Shown here: positions 29,480-42,027 of the stretch, piece by piece | How the letters are laid out: each line of letters starts with the position of its first letter | Position numbering within the stretch: the first letter of the stretch is position 1 | Assembly (NCBI RefSeq): GCF_900660645.1 | Contig: NZ_LR215036.1 | Location: 372,001 to 436,000 of the forward strand | DNA from: Mycoplasmopsis citelli | Lineage (GTDB): Bacteria; Bacillota_I; Bacilli_A; Mycoplasmatales; Metamycoplasmataceae | DNA: 64,000 bases | Direction of reading: 5' to 3' | Made by a program: the position numbers and the translations under genes | The notes under the pieces: generated by a model | What the model was told of the DNA's origin: nothing | Databases searched by the model: none | What the model saw: the letters and a program-made list of their open reading frames with translations, nothing else

Positions 29480-30997
29480 TTAAATTAAAGGTTTTAATCA
29501 ATCAAATATAAATTTCTCAAACTTGTTATGATTAAGGTTTAATCCTTTGATTTCTTGTAATTCTAAGCATTTTTGATCATAATCTTCAAAAATTCGCATT
29601 ACTTCTTTTACAGATTCACCACAAAAAATATCCATATTTTCATATTGGGAATATAAACTTCGATTATCCATATTAGTTGAGCCACTTCAAGCAATTTGCT
29701 CATCAACAAGTCCCATTTTTGAATGCATAAAAACTTGGTTATAAAGTTTAATAATTAATCCGTATTGTCTAAGAATTTCTAGTTGGGAAAGCGATATTTT
29801 ATGAGCTACTTTATTGTCGGGAAGCCCTGGAAAATAGATAGTAACTTCCACTCCACTTTTAAGAGCTAATACAATAGCATTTTTTAGTGATTCAGAAATA
29901 GCAAAATATGGAGTTGCAATTTTAATACTTTTTTTTGCATTACTAATTATTTTAATTCAATAATATTCCGCTACTGAATAATCTAAATTTGGGGAATCGC
30001 TTACTTGAATAACATCGTTTTTATATGTTGATAATTTTTTAGTGTTTTTATATAAACTTTCTTCAAGATCTTTAATATCTTTTCCTGAAACAATTTTTCA
30101 AAATTTAGCAAAGTGTAAATTGTATTTATTAATAATTGGACCACTTAATTTATAGTTCATATCAACTCAATGTGCGTATTTTTTTGACAAAGAAGCATAC
30201 TCATCAGAAATATTATTTCCACCAGTAAAAACGTATTCTGAATCAACAATAAATAGCTTTTCATGGTTGCGTAAAAAGCTATTTGAGTTTAGCAATGGAT
30301 AATAAATTTTTCCTAAAATTTGGTATTCTAATCCTTTGCTTTTAAGCTTTTTAATTCGACGCTTTGGAAAAAACATTACTCCTAAATCATCTAAAATTCA
30401 TTTAACTTTAACTTTTTCTTTGAGTTTTTGTTTAATTATTTTTTCAAGTTGGTCAAAAATTTCTGAACTCTTAATAATAAAAGAAACTATATAAATACTT
30501 TTTTTGGCTTTTTTAAGTGCTTCAAAAAGCTTTTCATAAAAATGATATCCTTCTTGAAAAAACTCAATATCTCCAGGTAAAGATAAATTATTATCTAATT
30601 TTTCTAAATGCGATAATTCTTCGGGATGACGATGTAAGGTTGCAATAGTATTTTTTTGTTGATAATAACTAATATTAAATTTAGGATCTTGATTGATTTT
30701 TTGCTCATTTTTATTGCGAAAAATCAACCCAAAAACCAAAAACACTAAATGACCCACAATCGGAAACAATAAAATTGCATAAATTCAACTTAATTTAGTG
30801 GCAGTTGGTCTTCTTTGGCTATGAATAATAAAGACAAATAAGGCATTTAAAATATACACCACTCCAACTCATAAATAAAAATATAAATAATTTACTCTAT
30901 AAGTTAAAAAAACTACCGCTGTAATAAAACCGGCAAAAAGTAAAAAGAAAACAATAAAAATTACAAACCGAGATAAATTAAAGCTAAATTTTTTCAT
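29480..30997 (-). CDS. cls: Cardiolipin synthase (phospholipase D family)
   Basis: 505-residue membrane enzyme joining two phosphatidylglycerol molecules into cardiolipin. Two or three N-terminal helices (FVIFIVFFLLFAGFITAVVF and following) precede two HKD motifs: NHEKLFIVDSEYVFTGGNN and MHSKMGLVDEQIAWSGSTN, both with intact His, Lys and Asp. This arrangement and length match Cls of Firmicutes. Several TGA codons read as Trp. It lies between lipoprotein D and the pot operon, with its own start and no close upstream partner. Confidence 0.94.
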
Positions 30998-31049
30998 GTT
31001 AAAATTTTACAATATTTTGATATTGTAGATTTTAAAACATCACAATAAA

Positions 31050-31079
31050 AGAAAAAAGTTAAGCAAAAACTTAACTTTT
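31050..31079 (-). terminator. Terminator of the potABCD operon
   Basis: A 10-bp stem (AAAAGTTAAG at 31054-31063, CTTAACTTTT at 31070-31079) has a 6-base loop and is followed on the minus strand by T. It overlaps the end of the potD-like gene. Confidence 0.85.
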
Positions 31080-33047
31080 GGTTCTTTTGAAATAATAATC
31101 AGAAATTAAACTACGCAATTTATCATTTACTGGTTTTATTGCAACTCGATTAATTCCATCATTAACATTAATATCATAAATATTAAGGGCACTTTGATCA
31201 ATTTTCGAAAGATAATCTGCAAAGTAATTTCGACGAATAAATTGATAATCTCCACTTAATACTGAATCGTAATTTATAAAATCATAATTTTGAAGATTTT
31301 TTCACTTAGATGCAATTTCATCAGATAATTCATCTGAAGAAATATCAACTAATGCAATTTTTCAAGCAACAATATCTAGTAAAAAATCCTTAATCAATTC
31401 TTGAGATGATTTAACTTCGCTACTAAATTCTTCTGAATTACTTCAATTTTCAAATTCTTTAATTAAAATACTTATAATAAAATCATCTTGAGAATTATTT
31501 AATTTACTTTTCAAGGATTCTAATAATTCTTTTCGTCGTAATTCTTGTTGATAAAAGTTATAAATTTGTGTTGATAATAATTCAAATAGCTCCTTATATT
31601 GGTTGAGTAAATATTCTTTAATAAAATGTGGATAAGGATTTATTTTGAAATTTTGATCTTTATTATCTTCATCGCTATAAAACTGAGTAAATTTGTCTAA
31701 ATTATTTGAATTTGACAAATCAATATAGTTAAAGATATTGTCAATAAAATTTTCTAAAGTATTTTTTATATACTCACTTGAATTTTCAAAATAGTTTTTA
31801 AAATAAACTTTTTGCAATGTTTTTCAATAATTAGCGATATTTTTTTCGGTTAATAAATTAATGCTTTTTGAAGTGATTTGGTCCAAAAATTGTGGATTTT
31901 TCTCTTCTAATTCATTAATAATTTTGGCAATTTGCGGAATTTCTTGATAAATGTTTTTCGAAAGATTTTTAATGACTTCTGAGCTATTACTTTCAGAAGC
32001 TTTAGATGAAATAACAAATCCATCAACCAATAATAAGTTTCCTTTTGGTCGAACAATTCGAATATTTCCATCTTCAACTCCATCAACATTTTCTTTTCCA
32101 TAATATGAATCAATAGCATCTCCATTGTACATAATAGCTACATTAGTTTTAATTTCAGGATGAAGCAAATTGTTAACTATATTAAGCCCATCTCCTAAAA
32201 AATTAATATGAGCAGTATCTGAAACTGATAATCCGGTATTATCTTGAATTAAATCAACAAAAGCATCAATTAATTTATCATAAGTTAATTCAGTAACAGC
32301 TCCTGAATGTTGATTAAGTTTTTGATCTCCGTTATCTTCAGGAGAAACTCAATAAGTAGATCCATAGACCATATTATCTCGATTAGCGTCAGTAATATTT
32401 CAATTTTTAAATCCATTTTGAGTAAGGATTTTTAAAAGCGATGACATATCATAAAGTTTTTCTTGATATTCTGAACGATATTTTTCAAAATCAATACTTT
32501 CATCTTCGCCCTGATTTTCTGGTTTAATTGGCTTTTTAACAATGTTATAAGCAATTACCGAATCTTGCATATAATAAGGGAAAAAGTATTCTCAAAGATG
32601 AATTTTGTCTTCTTCTTTGGTGTTAGGTTCATTTAAATAATCATCATAACTAAGTATATGTTCTCATACAATTGGATGAATAATTAATTTTAAATATGCT
32701 TGAGTTCTTTTTTTGTTATTTTTTAAAGTAGGATCATTAAATAAAATTGAATAATCAATTTTAGCAATGCGATGAGTTTTAGCTAATCCAACAGCTTGAA
32801 AATCACTTCCAATTCCTGCGATGGCTTTATTATCAATTAATGATCGAGTGAATTCTTGAATTGAATCAAATTCTTTATATTCAAAGTTTTCACCAATTCC
32901 TTTAATATTATCAGGAGACATGTATGCTTTATAGTTATAAAAGCTAGGTTTGTAAGAATTATTTATCTTATAATAAAAAACCCCACCTAAAGCACTCGCA
33001 GAAAGAAACGGAACAGTTCAAATTAATATTTTTTTAAATAATTTCAT
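31071..33047 (-). CDS. potD: Spermidine/putrescine ABC transporter, solute-binding protein (PotD-like)
   Basis: 658-residue protein, last gene of the pot operon, expected to bind polyamines outside the cell and deliver them to PotBC. An N-terminal hydrophobic helix (ILIWTVPFLSASALGGVFYY) with no lipobox cysteine probably anchors it. The binding-protein-like region includes GIGSDFQAVGLAKT, ITDANRDNMVYGSTYW and MYNGDAIDSYYGKEN. The roughly 250-residue C-terminal extension is helical and absent from E. coli PotD, which is about 350 residues. It begins 12 bp after potC. A paralogue without permease genes lies at 19296-21185. Confidence 0.86.
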
Positions 33048-33059
33048 TTTAAAAATATT

Positions 33060-33848
33060 TTATTTTTCCTTTTTAGCCTTGAAAAATGTGTAAATAATAT
33101 TTCCGAAAATAACAATAAATAAAATAACTGTTCCAAGAACTAATCCTCAAGGTTTAAATTCTCCTTCATACATTTTTGTTCCAAGGGTTGGGGTGTTCGA
33201 AACCACATGAGTAATAATATAATCATCAAAGCTTAACACTGTTGAAACAATAACAATCATAATAATTGAAGGAATCATGTAAATAAAGTAAGTTTTTAAT
33301 CATGCAAAAAACTTGTTATAACCTAAATCTTGAGCTGCTTCATATAAGTTGTTATTAAACTTTTCGCTTCGAGGAATTGCTAATGAAAGACCATAAGGCA
33401 AAATCATTACAGTATGAGCAACAATAACTCTTATAAATCCTTCTTTTTCAACTCCAATAATCCCAAAAAACAATCCAAAAACTAGCACTAATCCTAAAGC
33501 AGTAATGTTATCAGGATTAACAAGTGGAATTTTAGAACTGGAATTAACAAAAGATTTAATTACTTTATTTTTTTGCTTATAAAGTGCATATGCACTTAAA
33601 ATTGATAAAACAACTACTAAAAATGACACTAAAATAGCAATTAATAAAGTATTAACAAAAGCTACATCTCTACGTTCGTCAAAAAGAGTTTTTCAATTAT
33701 TTCAAGTAAAACCAGCTCAAACAGAATTATACTGACCTTTAATGGTTATATTAAAGCTAAAAATTGCTCCAGTAATTAAAGGTACATAGACCGCAATTAA
33801 AATTAAATATACATAAGAGCGCTTGAAAAAATTAACTATTTTATTCAT
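33060..33848 (-). CDS. potC: Spermidine/putrescine ABC transporter permease PotC
   Basis: 262-residue inner-membrane permease with about six helices. The EAA-loop signature for ATPase contact is present as NLYEAAQDLGYNKFFAWLKTYF, in the expected position in the second half. The N-terminal segment (YVYLILIAVYVPLITGAIFSF) matches the PotC type. The start overlaps the end of potB by 8 bp and the stop is 12 bp before potD. It pairs with PotB to form the transmembrane pore. Confidence 0.93.
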
Positions 33849-34680
33849 ATGTAGCTCCTTTTTTAATAAAGAAAATAATTCGTGGAATAATTAACACAAA
33901 AGCATAAATTGAAATAAAGATTCCACTAACAACAATAACAAGAGCTGAACCTGAAGAAAGATTAAAAGCATTTCCAGGATTAATTTTTTCATTAATTTGG
34001 TTCCCAATTAACTGTAATTGCGAAGAGTTTGGAAGTAATTTTTGCGAAACAACAAAAGTTGTTGCACTAGCAAGAAAAATTAAAGCAAAACCACTTAAAA
34101 TTGCTTTAGTTCCATAAGGAATAATTACTCTAAAAAAGGTTCTAAAAGCATTATTACCTAAATCACTACTTGCTTCAATGATGTTTCTTGGCATATCTTT
34201 AAAAACAGTATATAAAGGCATAATCATTAGTGGTAAGTTTAAATATACCAATCCTGTAACGATAAATCAAATTGAATTTAAAGAATTAATGTCACTAGCA
34301 AAAATAAGTTGAAATAAACTTCTGAGTGCATAAATTCTAGCAATTGTAAAAATTGCTAGTGGAGAAACAACTAAGCTAAGTGCATAAATTCGAAAAATAG
34401 TCGAATTGCTTGTAGCTACAAAATATGAGTACGGAAGTGCAATAATTAAACAAATTATTGAGGCTAAAATTCCAACAATTAAGCTTCGCAAAATAATATT
34501 TCAAGTATGAGTGCTTTTTACAAGTTCTCAATTATCAAATCCTTCTCCATTACTGGTGAATGCTTTTGATAAAATCAAAATCATTGGAAGAACAATTAAA
34601 AGTAAAGCTACTAAAAAATATGGAATTAACAAAGAAGTTTTTTTACTTAAGTTCATTTTGGCAGCTAAGTTAGAAAACAT
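33841..34680 (-). CDS. potB: Spermidine/putrescine ABC transporter permease PotB
   Basis: 279-residue permease with about six helices. The EAA loop reads NIIEASSDLGNNAFRTFFRV, typical of PotB. The first helix is SLLIPYFLVALLLIVLPMIL. Translation from 34680 overlaps the end of potA by 11 bp; an internal Met eight residues on (MNLSKKTSL) is an alternative start. Coupled on both sides, it is part of the potABCD transporter. Confidence 0.92.
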
Positions 34681-36085
34681 TATTTTGATAATCTCACTTA
34701 CTATCTTTTTTCATTAAGTGAATTGAATCAATAGTTCAACTTAAATAAACAGTTTGTCCTTCTTCGAATTTTTCAGCTGTTTCAACATAAATTTTTTGTT
34801 TTTCTTTAGTTTCAACAGTAATATAGTAGTAGCTTCCTCGATAAGTAATTTGTAAAATAGTCCCCATAATTTTATCTTGGGGATTTCTTGTTTCAAGACT
34901 CATATTAATATCTTCAGGTCTAATTAAAGCATCTAAAGTTTTTTCGCCAACAAAATCTTTTTGTTTGTGAATTGTTTTAAAGACTTTTCCAAGTACTCTA
35001 ACCTTGTCTTCTTCAACAAATTGTGCATCAAAAATATTTGAATCACCAATAAATTTTGCCACTCAAATATTAACTGGAAAATCATAAATTTTTTTTGGTT
35101 CGTCATATTGCTCAATTTTTCCATCTCTCATAACCGCTACGCGATCTGAAAGTTCAAGGGCTTCATCTTGATCATGTGTTACAAAAACAAAAGTAATTCC
35201 CAATTCTTTTTGAATACTTCTAAGAAGAGCTTGCATTTTTTGACGAATCTTTGCATCAAGTGCAGACAAAGGTTCATCTAAAAGCAAAATTTCAGGTTCA
35301 ACCACAAGCGAACGAGCAAGAGCAACTCTTTGTTTCATTCCTCCTGATAGTTGTGAAATTGATTTATTTTCGTTTCCTTTAAGCCCTACAACTTCAATAA
35401 TTTTACTAATTTTATCCTCAAGCTCTTCTGAGGTCATTTTACGTTTGAAGTATTTGTTTTCAAAATCAACAGTTTTTTGTTGAACATAACTTTCTCAATA
35501 TGAATAAGTAAAATCTGAATCATCTAACCAATCTTGAATTTTTCGTCATTGCTTTGTTCCAGGAGTTAAAGTTTTGAGTTTTTCTTCATAAGAAAGTTGC
35601 AGTTCATCAAGTTGTTGCATTTTTGTTTGAGCAACCTTAGTTCATTTTAAGGTTTTTTGTTTTAATAAATCAATATATTTTTCATCAATAATTTCTTTAT
35701 TAACTTTTTTAAGTTTTAACCCAAAAGCAATGTTTCCTCATACATTTAAATGCGGAAAAAGTGCATAATCCTGAAAAATAGTTGATAAATTACGTTTGTG
35801 TGGAGGTAGATCTTTAATATCTAAACCATTAAATTTAACTTCCCCACGGGTAGCTCATTCAAATCCTCCAAGCAAACGCAAAATAGTAGTTTTTCCGCTT
35901 CCACTTGGTCCAAGCAAGGTAACAAATTCACCTTTTTTGATTTTTAAATCTACTTCTTTAAGTACGGTTTTTTCACCATATTCTTTAACGACTTCAATTA
36001 ATTCAACGATATTATCGCTTTTAGCACGATTTCTAGTCTTAAAATCACCATTAACTTGTGGTGGCTGTGCATTGTTTGGTTGCAT
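34670..36085 (-). CDS. potA: Spermidine/putrescine ABC transporter ATP-binding protein PotA
   Basis: 471-residue ATPase driving polyamine import. Motifs: Walker [11 protein letters not shown]-loop in [15 protein letters not shown], signature QLSGGMKQR, Walker [13 protein letters not shown], and H-loop [11 protein letters not shown]-terminal TOBE-like regulatory domain follows ([11 protein letters not shown] onward). Between the Q-loop and the signature there is a roughly 90-residue charged helical insertion (about residues 125-215) not present in E. coli PotA; long insertions are known in mycoplasma PotA. AGAAAGGAA lies upstream of the ATG. It is the first gene of the operon. Confidence 0.94.
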
Positions 36086-36434
36086 TTATTATTATGTTCC
36101 TTTCTATTAGTTTTATTTAGTTTTTTAAAATAAAACAATAGGGGAGGCTGTATCAAAGATATCATCACTATATTGAGCAATGATAAATCTTAATTTCGGA
36201 TATTGTAAACAACAAAAATTTATTAACACAAATTTAGTTAATAATTTGATAATAAATTTAATTGAGTTTCTCATAGCTTTAATTTTATAAAAAAAATATT
36301 TATTTAATGCAAAAAAATAGAAAAATTGTGATTTTTAAATTGAATTTTTGCACTCAATTATTGGGAATAAAAATTATTAATTCAGCATTTAAATATATTT
36401 TGATATAATAAAACTTAAGTCAGAGGAGAATAAT
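36086..36434. promoter_or_regulatory. Divergent intergenic region, potA and ABC exporter promoters
   Basis: 350 bp between potA (minus) and the ABC exporter (plus). TATAAT at 36404-36409 with the plus-strand ribosome site AGAGGAG serves the exporter. No clear minus-strand promoter was picked out for potA, and no gene or structured RNA was recognised in the rest. Confidence 0.5.
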
Positions 36435-38228
36435 ATGCTTAAAATGTTTAAGTTGTTACCAACAAAAATCAAAATGCTATTTTTTTATGGTATTTGTTGC
36501 ATTTTAATTAATATTATTGGGACTATGATTATTCCTATTTTGCTTGCGCAATTTCTTCCAATTTTAACTTTTAAAAGCGGGACATTAAAAACGTTTGAAA
36601 TAGTGCTATTTGAAAAGCTTACGATACTTCAAAGTAATAGCCAAAGTGATATTTTAATTAAATTAACCGCTTTAACATTATCTATTATCTTCTTTACAGT
36701 AATAGCTAATATTGGAGCGGTTTTAATTACAACTTGGGCAGGTGAGCAATCTTCAATGTTTTATCGGAACCAATTATTCCAAAAGTACCAAAAATTAAGC
36801 TTAAAAGATATTTCGCATTTAACTAAAGAAAGTTTAATTAACCGGATTTCAAATGATATTGCTCAGTACTGAGATTTTTTAATTAGTGCTACTAGTGCAT
36901 TAATTAAAGCTCCTTTATTTATAATCATTGGTTTTGTGTTTGCTTTTTTAACTGATATGCAACTTTCATGATCAATTATTGTGGCCATTCCCTTAAATGT
37001 TGCAATTTTAGCTTTTATTTTTATTAAAAGTACAAAATTAATCAATGCAAACAGAGTTAACTTAGATCATCTAACTAAAGACGTTAGCGAAACTATAAAT
37101 GGAGCTAGAGTAGTTAAAGTTTATAATCTCCAAACTAAACAAAAAATTAAATTTGATGTTTCAAACAATCGTTGATACAAAGTTGAAAGCAAAGTTTGAA
37201 AATTCATCTCAATTGGTAACCCTTCATTTTTTGTTATTGTTAATTTAATTATTGTTTTAATTTATTTTATTGGTGGATTTAGAATTATTAATGGTGGAGA
37301 AGTTAATCCTCAAGTAATTGCTAAGCTAAATGTTTTTGTTGAATATGAAGTTCTTATTTCCTTTGGAATTGTTGTTTTTGGACAATTTTTAGGAACAATG
37401 GTTAAAGCTAAAGTTTCTGCAAGACGCTATATCGAAGTATATGAACACCCTTATATTAATTTATTTGTTAAGCAAGGACACAAAATTGCAGGAACAAATT
37501 TTAATGTTGCTTTTAAAAATGTAAACTTCAAATATTTTAAAACCGCAAAAGAATATGCCATTGAAAATATTAATTTTGAAATTCCCTGGCAAAAAAGCTT
37601 TGGAATTATTGGTCCAACTGGCTCAGGAAAAAGCACAATAGCAAATTTACTAGTTAATAATATGTTTTTAGACGAAGGAAGTGTAACTTTATCTGATTAT
37701 AATGTTAGCGAAATTAACACCAAAGATTTACATGCAAATGTAGGAATAGTTTATCAAGAAGCATTGCTATATTCTGGGACTATTAAAGAAAATTTATTAT
37801 TTGCCAAACCAGATGCAACTAGCCAAGAAATGAATACCGCCTTAAAGGCAGCTTGTGCATACGATTTTGTTCATGCTTTTGACGAGGCACTTGAACATAA
37901 AATTGTTCAAGGTGGAAAAAACCTTTCCGGAGGACAAAAACAACGTCTTTCTATTGCTCGTACCTTATTACTTAATCCAAAAATCTTAATTTTAGATGAT
38001 TCTACTTCAGCACTAGATAATATCACCACTAAAAATCTAATTGAAAATATTAAAAAATATTACCAATGCACTACTATTATTATTTCCCAAAAAATCAATT
38101 CAATTAAGCACGCAGATGAAATTATTGTTTTAGAAAAAGGAAAAATCATTGGTAAGGGAACACATGAAGAGCTTCTTGAAAGTTGTTCATGATATAATGA
38201 TGTCTTTTTAAACCAAACTATGCACTAA
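36435..38228 (+). CDS. ABC exporter half-transporter, degenerate Walker B/H-loop subunit
   Basis: 597-residue type IV ABC exporter with an N-terminal six-helix domain and a C-terminal ATPase. Walker A is GPTGSGKST and the signature is canonical (NLSGGQKQR), but Walker B ends ILILDDSTSALD with Asp in place of the catalytic Glu, and the H-loop has Gln instead of His (IIISQKINSIK). These are the marks of the non-catalytic half of a heterodimeric exporter. The partner starts 12 bp downstream. Substrate (lipid, peptide or drug) cannot be told. Confidence 0.92.
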
Positions 38229-38240
38229 AAGGAGCTAAAA

Positions 38241-40097
38241 ATGTCGAAAAAAAAGAAAATAAGTGACATTGATAAGTATTACGATAGTTCCTTTTCGATG
38301 GTTCAAACCCTAAAAACAGTCTTTAGATACTTAAAAGAAGAAAAAACCAGATTACTTTGAGGAAATTTATTTGCGTTTTTAAATGCTGCCTTTTATGTAG
38401 CTGGAAGCGTGTTAATTGGATTAATTGTTCAAGATTTTTTTGAACCTTTAGTTCGCGGAGAAATTACTCTTGAACAATTTAATTGAAATAAATTTTTACT
38501 ATATTTAGGGGCTTTAGCAGGTTCATTTATTATTTATGGATTTTTTAGATACTTTGAAAGTTATTTATATATTCGAGTGTGCTATGGACTCGGAACTAAA
38601 TTAAGAGCTCGAATAATGAACAAATTATTCAAAACTCCAATTAAATACTATGACCAGCAACAAGCTGGAAATATTATTTCTATAATTATTAATGATATTA
38701 ATGCTGTTAATGATACTTTATTTCAAATTACTACACAATTATTCACTAGTTTATGAAATGTGATTTTAAGTATTATTGTAATGGCTTTTGTTTCTTCGAT
38801 ATTAACAATTATTGTCTTTCCGCTATCAATTTTTTTATTTTTTGTCTCATTTATTGTGATTGGAAAATCGCAAAGATATTTTGTAGCTAATCAAAATGCT
38901 TTCGGAAAAATGAACGGATATGTTGAAGAAATGTTAACTAACACCAAAGTAACTAACTCTTTTGATCGTCAAGAGCAAGTGCTTAATGGACTAAAACAAA
39001 TTACTAAAGAAATTCGTAATATCGCCTTTAAGGGAGATACCTCAGCTCGCTTTTTTGATGTGTGATTTCAACTAGTATCTAATATTTTAGTTTTAGTAAT
39101 TTCAGGGCTTGCAGCACTATTTTTTGTTAAAGGAATTCCTGTTTATGGAATTGCCGGATTTGGTTCAAATCCTGATGGAACTGCTTCGGCGGCTTTAATT
39201 GTTACTTATGTTTCATTGAATTGAAACTTTATTGGACCATTTCAAAACTTGCTTAATATTGTTTTTGCTCTACAAGTAGGAACTGCATCATCAAATCGGG
39301 TATTTAAATTAACTGAGTTAAATTTTAAACCCCGTGAACCAGAAAATATTGAAATTAATAACATTAAAGGAGAAGTTGAGTTTAAAAATGTTTCTTTTAA
39401 ATATTTAGATCACGCAAATACTTACCAACTTAAAAACGCTTCTTTTAAAGTTAAACCAGGTCAAGTTGTTGCTTTTGTAGGACCTACTGGAGCTGGAAAA
39501 ACTACCATTATCAACTTGCTAAGCAAATTTTATGATTATAATGAAGGTTCAATTTTAATTGATGGAAACGAACTTCGCAACATTAAAACTAAAATGCTCC
39601 GAAGCCATATGACCGTTGTGCTTCAAGATTCATTTTTATTTAATGAAACTATTTATGATAACTTAACCCTAGGAAATAAAAATATTACCAAAGAACAAGT
39701 TATTGCAGCTGCTAAATTAACTAATATTCACCACTTTATTATGACTCTTCCAAATGATTATGACACTTTAGTGGAAAATAATGGTCAAAATATCTCTCAA
39801 GGAGAACGGCAACTTATTTCACTAGCTCGAGCAATTTTAAGTGATAAAAATTTACTTATTTTAGATGAAGCTACTTCAAGTATTGATTCAAGTACTGAAA
39901 TTATTGTTCAAAACTCAATTCGTCATCTAACCAAAAACAAAACCTCATTTATTATTGCTCACCGGCTTTCAACTATTAAAAATGCCGATATTATTATGGT
40001 AATTAACAATGGAGAAATTGTTGAAAGCGGTAATCACCAAGAACTCCTTAATAGAAAAGGTTTTTACTATAATTTATACCATTCTCAATACAAATAA
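38241..40097 (+). CDS. ABC exporter half-transporter, catalytic subunit
   Basis: 618-residue partner of the preceding gene. Six N-terminal helices precede an ATPase with Walker A GPTGAGKTT, Walker B LLILDEATSSID with the catalytic Glu, and H-loop IIAHRLST with His. Its signature is altered to ISQGERQ instead of LSGGQ. Paired with the first subunit, one composite site is fully canonical (this Walker B plus the other LSGGQ) and the other is degenerate, as in TM287/288- and LmrCD-type exporters. AAAAGGAG precedes the ATG, and a terminator follows. Confidence 0.93.
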
Positions 40098-40113
40098 CCG
40101 CATTTTACAGTAA

Positions 40114-40137
40114 AAAAACATCCTGTTGGATGTTTTT
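40114..40137. terminator. Bidirectional terminator
   Basis: AAAAACATCC (40114-40123) pairs with GGATGTTTTT (40128-40137) with a TGTT loop and A/T runs on both sides. It ends both the ABC exporter (plus) and lipoprotein E (minus). Confidence 0.9.
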
Positions 40138-40141
40138 GTTT

Positions 40142-41914
40142 TTAAACAATAATATTAACTTTAACCGAACCTATAAGATCATTCCCATATTTAAAATCCA
40201 GATTTTGAAGCCCTTTAGGTTCTTTTGGATCAACTGGGGTTTTAGTAATAACTGGTTTTTCAGAACTATTTAACTTATCTAAATTAGCCACACTTCCAAA
40301 GGTTTTATTATATTGTTCTTTGGTCAATGAAATGTAAAAATCATAATTAACATTTTTAGGAGAAACTCCTTTGTGGCTGACCAAATAACCTCAAATTGGT
40401 TTAACATCATTAAAGCCAAAATATGCCAATCCTTCTTCAAAAGGTTTAAAATCTTTATTAACAAATTGAAAACGTAAATTTAACTCTCCACCTTTAGATA
40501 CTTCAGGAATAAATTGATATTGAGTTAAAGTTTTAAATGCAATAATATTTTGAGCATTAGGATTTTTTTCTATAAAGCTTTGTTCTAGAGTTGGATATGT
40601 TCAACTATTTACTATTCCTAAAAATTGTAAATATGATTCTGGAAGAGTAATTTTAACTAAATAATCACCATCATAATTATTTAAAACATCACTTAATTTG
40701 TGGTTGTAAGCTTTTAGTTCATCTTCTGTGAATTTATTAGTTGGATACTTACCATTTTCTTTTTTATAAATTCAAGCATATAATGGTTTTTGATCTTTAT
40801 AGGCATTTTTAGAATCTGAAAGAGTAAATTTAGCAGAATAATCTGGTTTTAAGTCATTTAAATATGAATTATCTCCAACAAAATTTTCTTTTTTAGACAC
40901 TTCACTAATAAAACTTCTTAATGAATCAGCAAAATTACCAAAAATGCTTAGATTTTGATTTTCTTGATCTGGTTTTAAAGTATTTAAATCAAATTTTTGA
41001 TATTCAGTTTTTGGATTAAAAAAATCACTTCAAGTAAAACGCGGTAATATAAATGATTTCTTAATTGGTTGGGCATTATCAACAAAAGTTTTTGATACTA
41101 AAGTTGAAAATTTATTAAAAAACTCAGAGCTCTTATCAAAAGCTAACTGTTTTAAATCTTTATATTCTTTATCAGTAACTGGGGGTATGTCTTTAGGATT
41201 TTCTCCTGTTCAATTTTTCAAAAAATACTCTTTAACTTTTTGATTGTCTTTGATAATTTCGTCTAAAATTGGTTTTGAAGCATTAAGATCATTTTTTTGT
41301 TGCTCTGTAAGTTTGTTGCTCATTAAAGCTTTATCTATAAGCGGAAATACTTGTTTTTTAATTAATTGAATTTGAGTTTTTTCTCACAAAATCAAAGTGT
41401 TTATGTAGTTTTTTGAAATAACATTAAAGTTTTTTACATAATCATTTTTAGCAAGTTGACCATTTTGGCTTATATTTTTAGTAAGTTGTAAAATAATATT
41501 ATATTTTCTAGAAATTAAGTCATTAGCAGTTGAGCTTAATAAATCATTTAATTGATAAAAATTTTTATCATTAATTTGATCAATAACGCTAATGATTTTA
41601 TTGTATTCTTGCTCAACTTCTAGTGAAAATTGTTTTTGAAAATTTTCAAAGGAATCTTTTTCTTCTTTGGTTGTTTTATCGGTAAATTTAAAAGATAATG
41701 GTAAAAATGATAAAAGGCTGTCTTTTAGAGCGCCTAAAGCATCTTTAAAAGAGGTTTTTTCAGTTACTAAGGGGATTAAATCAAAAGATTTAATCTTTTG
41801 AGTTTCTTCTGGTTTTGGTTGATTATTTTTATTTGAATTTGCACAAGATGCAGATATAACGGGAATACACGCTACGCTTAATGCACCAAGTTTTAATCAT
41901 GTTTTAGTTTTCAT
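40142..41914 (-). CDS. Lipoprotein E, large, unknown function
   Basis: 590-residue predicted lipoprotein. The signal peptide MKTKTWLKLGALSVACIPVI leads to lipobox SASC. The mature protein is mostly helical and charged without obvious repeats. Near the C-terminus a region with paired strand-like segments (LNLRFQFVNKDFKPFEEGL, VNYDFYISLTKEQYNKTFGS) occurs, a style found in several mycoplasma surface lipoproteins with duplicated ligand-like domains. Two pieces of the type KSFILPRFTW and FIPEVSKGGEL are notable but unassigned. AAAGGAG precedes the ATG. Large hypothetical lipoproteins of this kind are common in the group; no function can be given. Confidence 0.85.
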
Positions 41915-42027
41915 AAGCTCCTTTTAAGCTAAAAAATACACTTTTAAGGTATAATTTATTAATAATTAGTATATTTTATATCTTTTTCTGCAAAAAAGGC
42001 GTTTAATTTTTCTTTTATGAGGTGAGT

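Noticed and set aside
35998-36180. Short open frame before potA
   Set aside because: It overlaps the potA N-terminus in another phase and has no recognisable features.
36086-36434. Possible polyamine riboswitch in the pot leader
   Set aside because: Only short AT-rich inverted repeats were seen; nothing matches a known riboswitch pattern.
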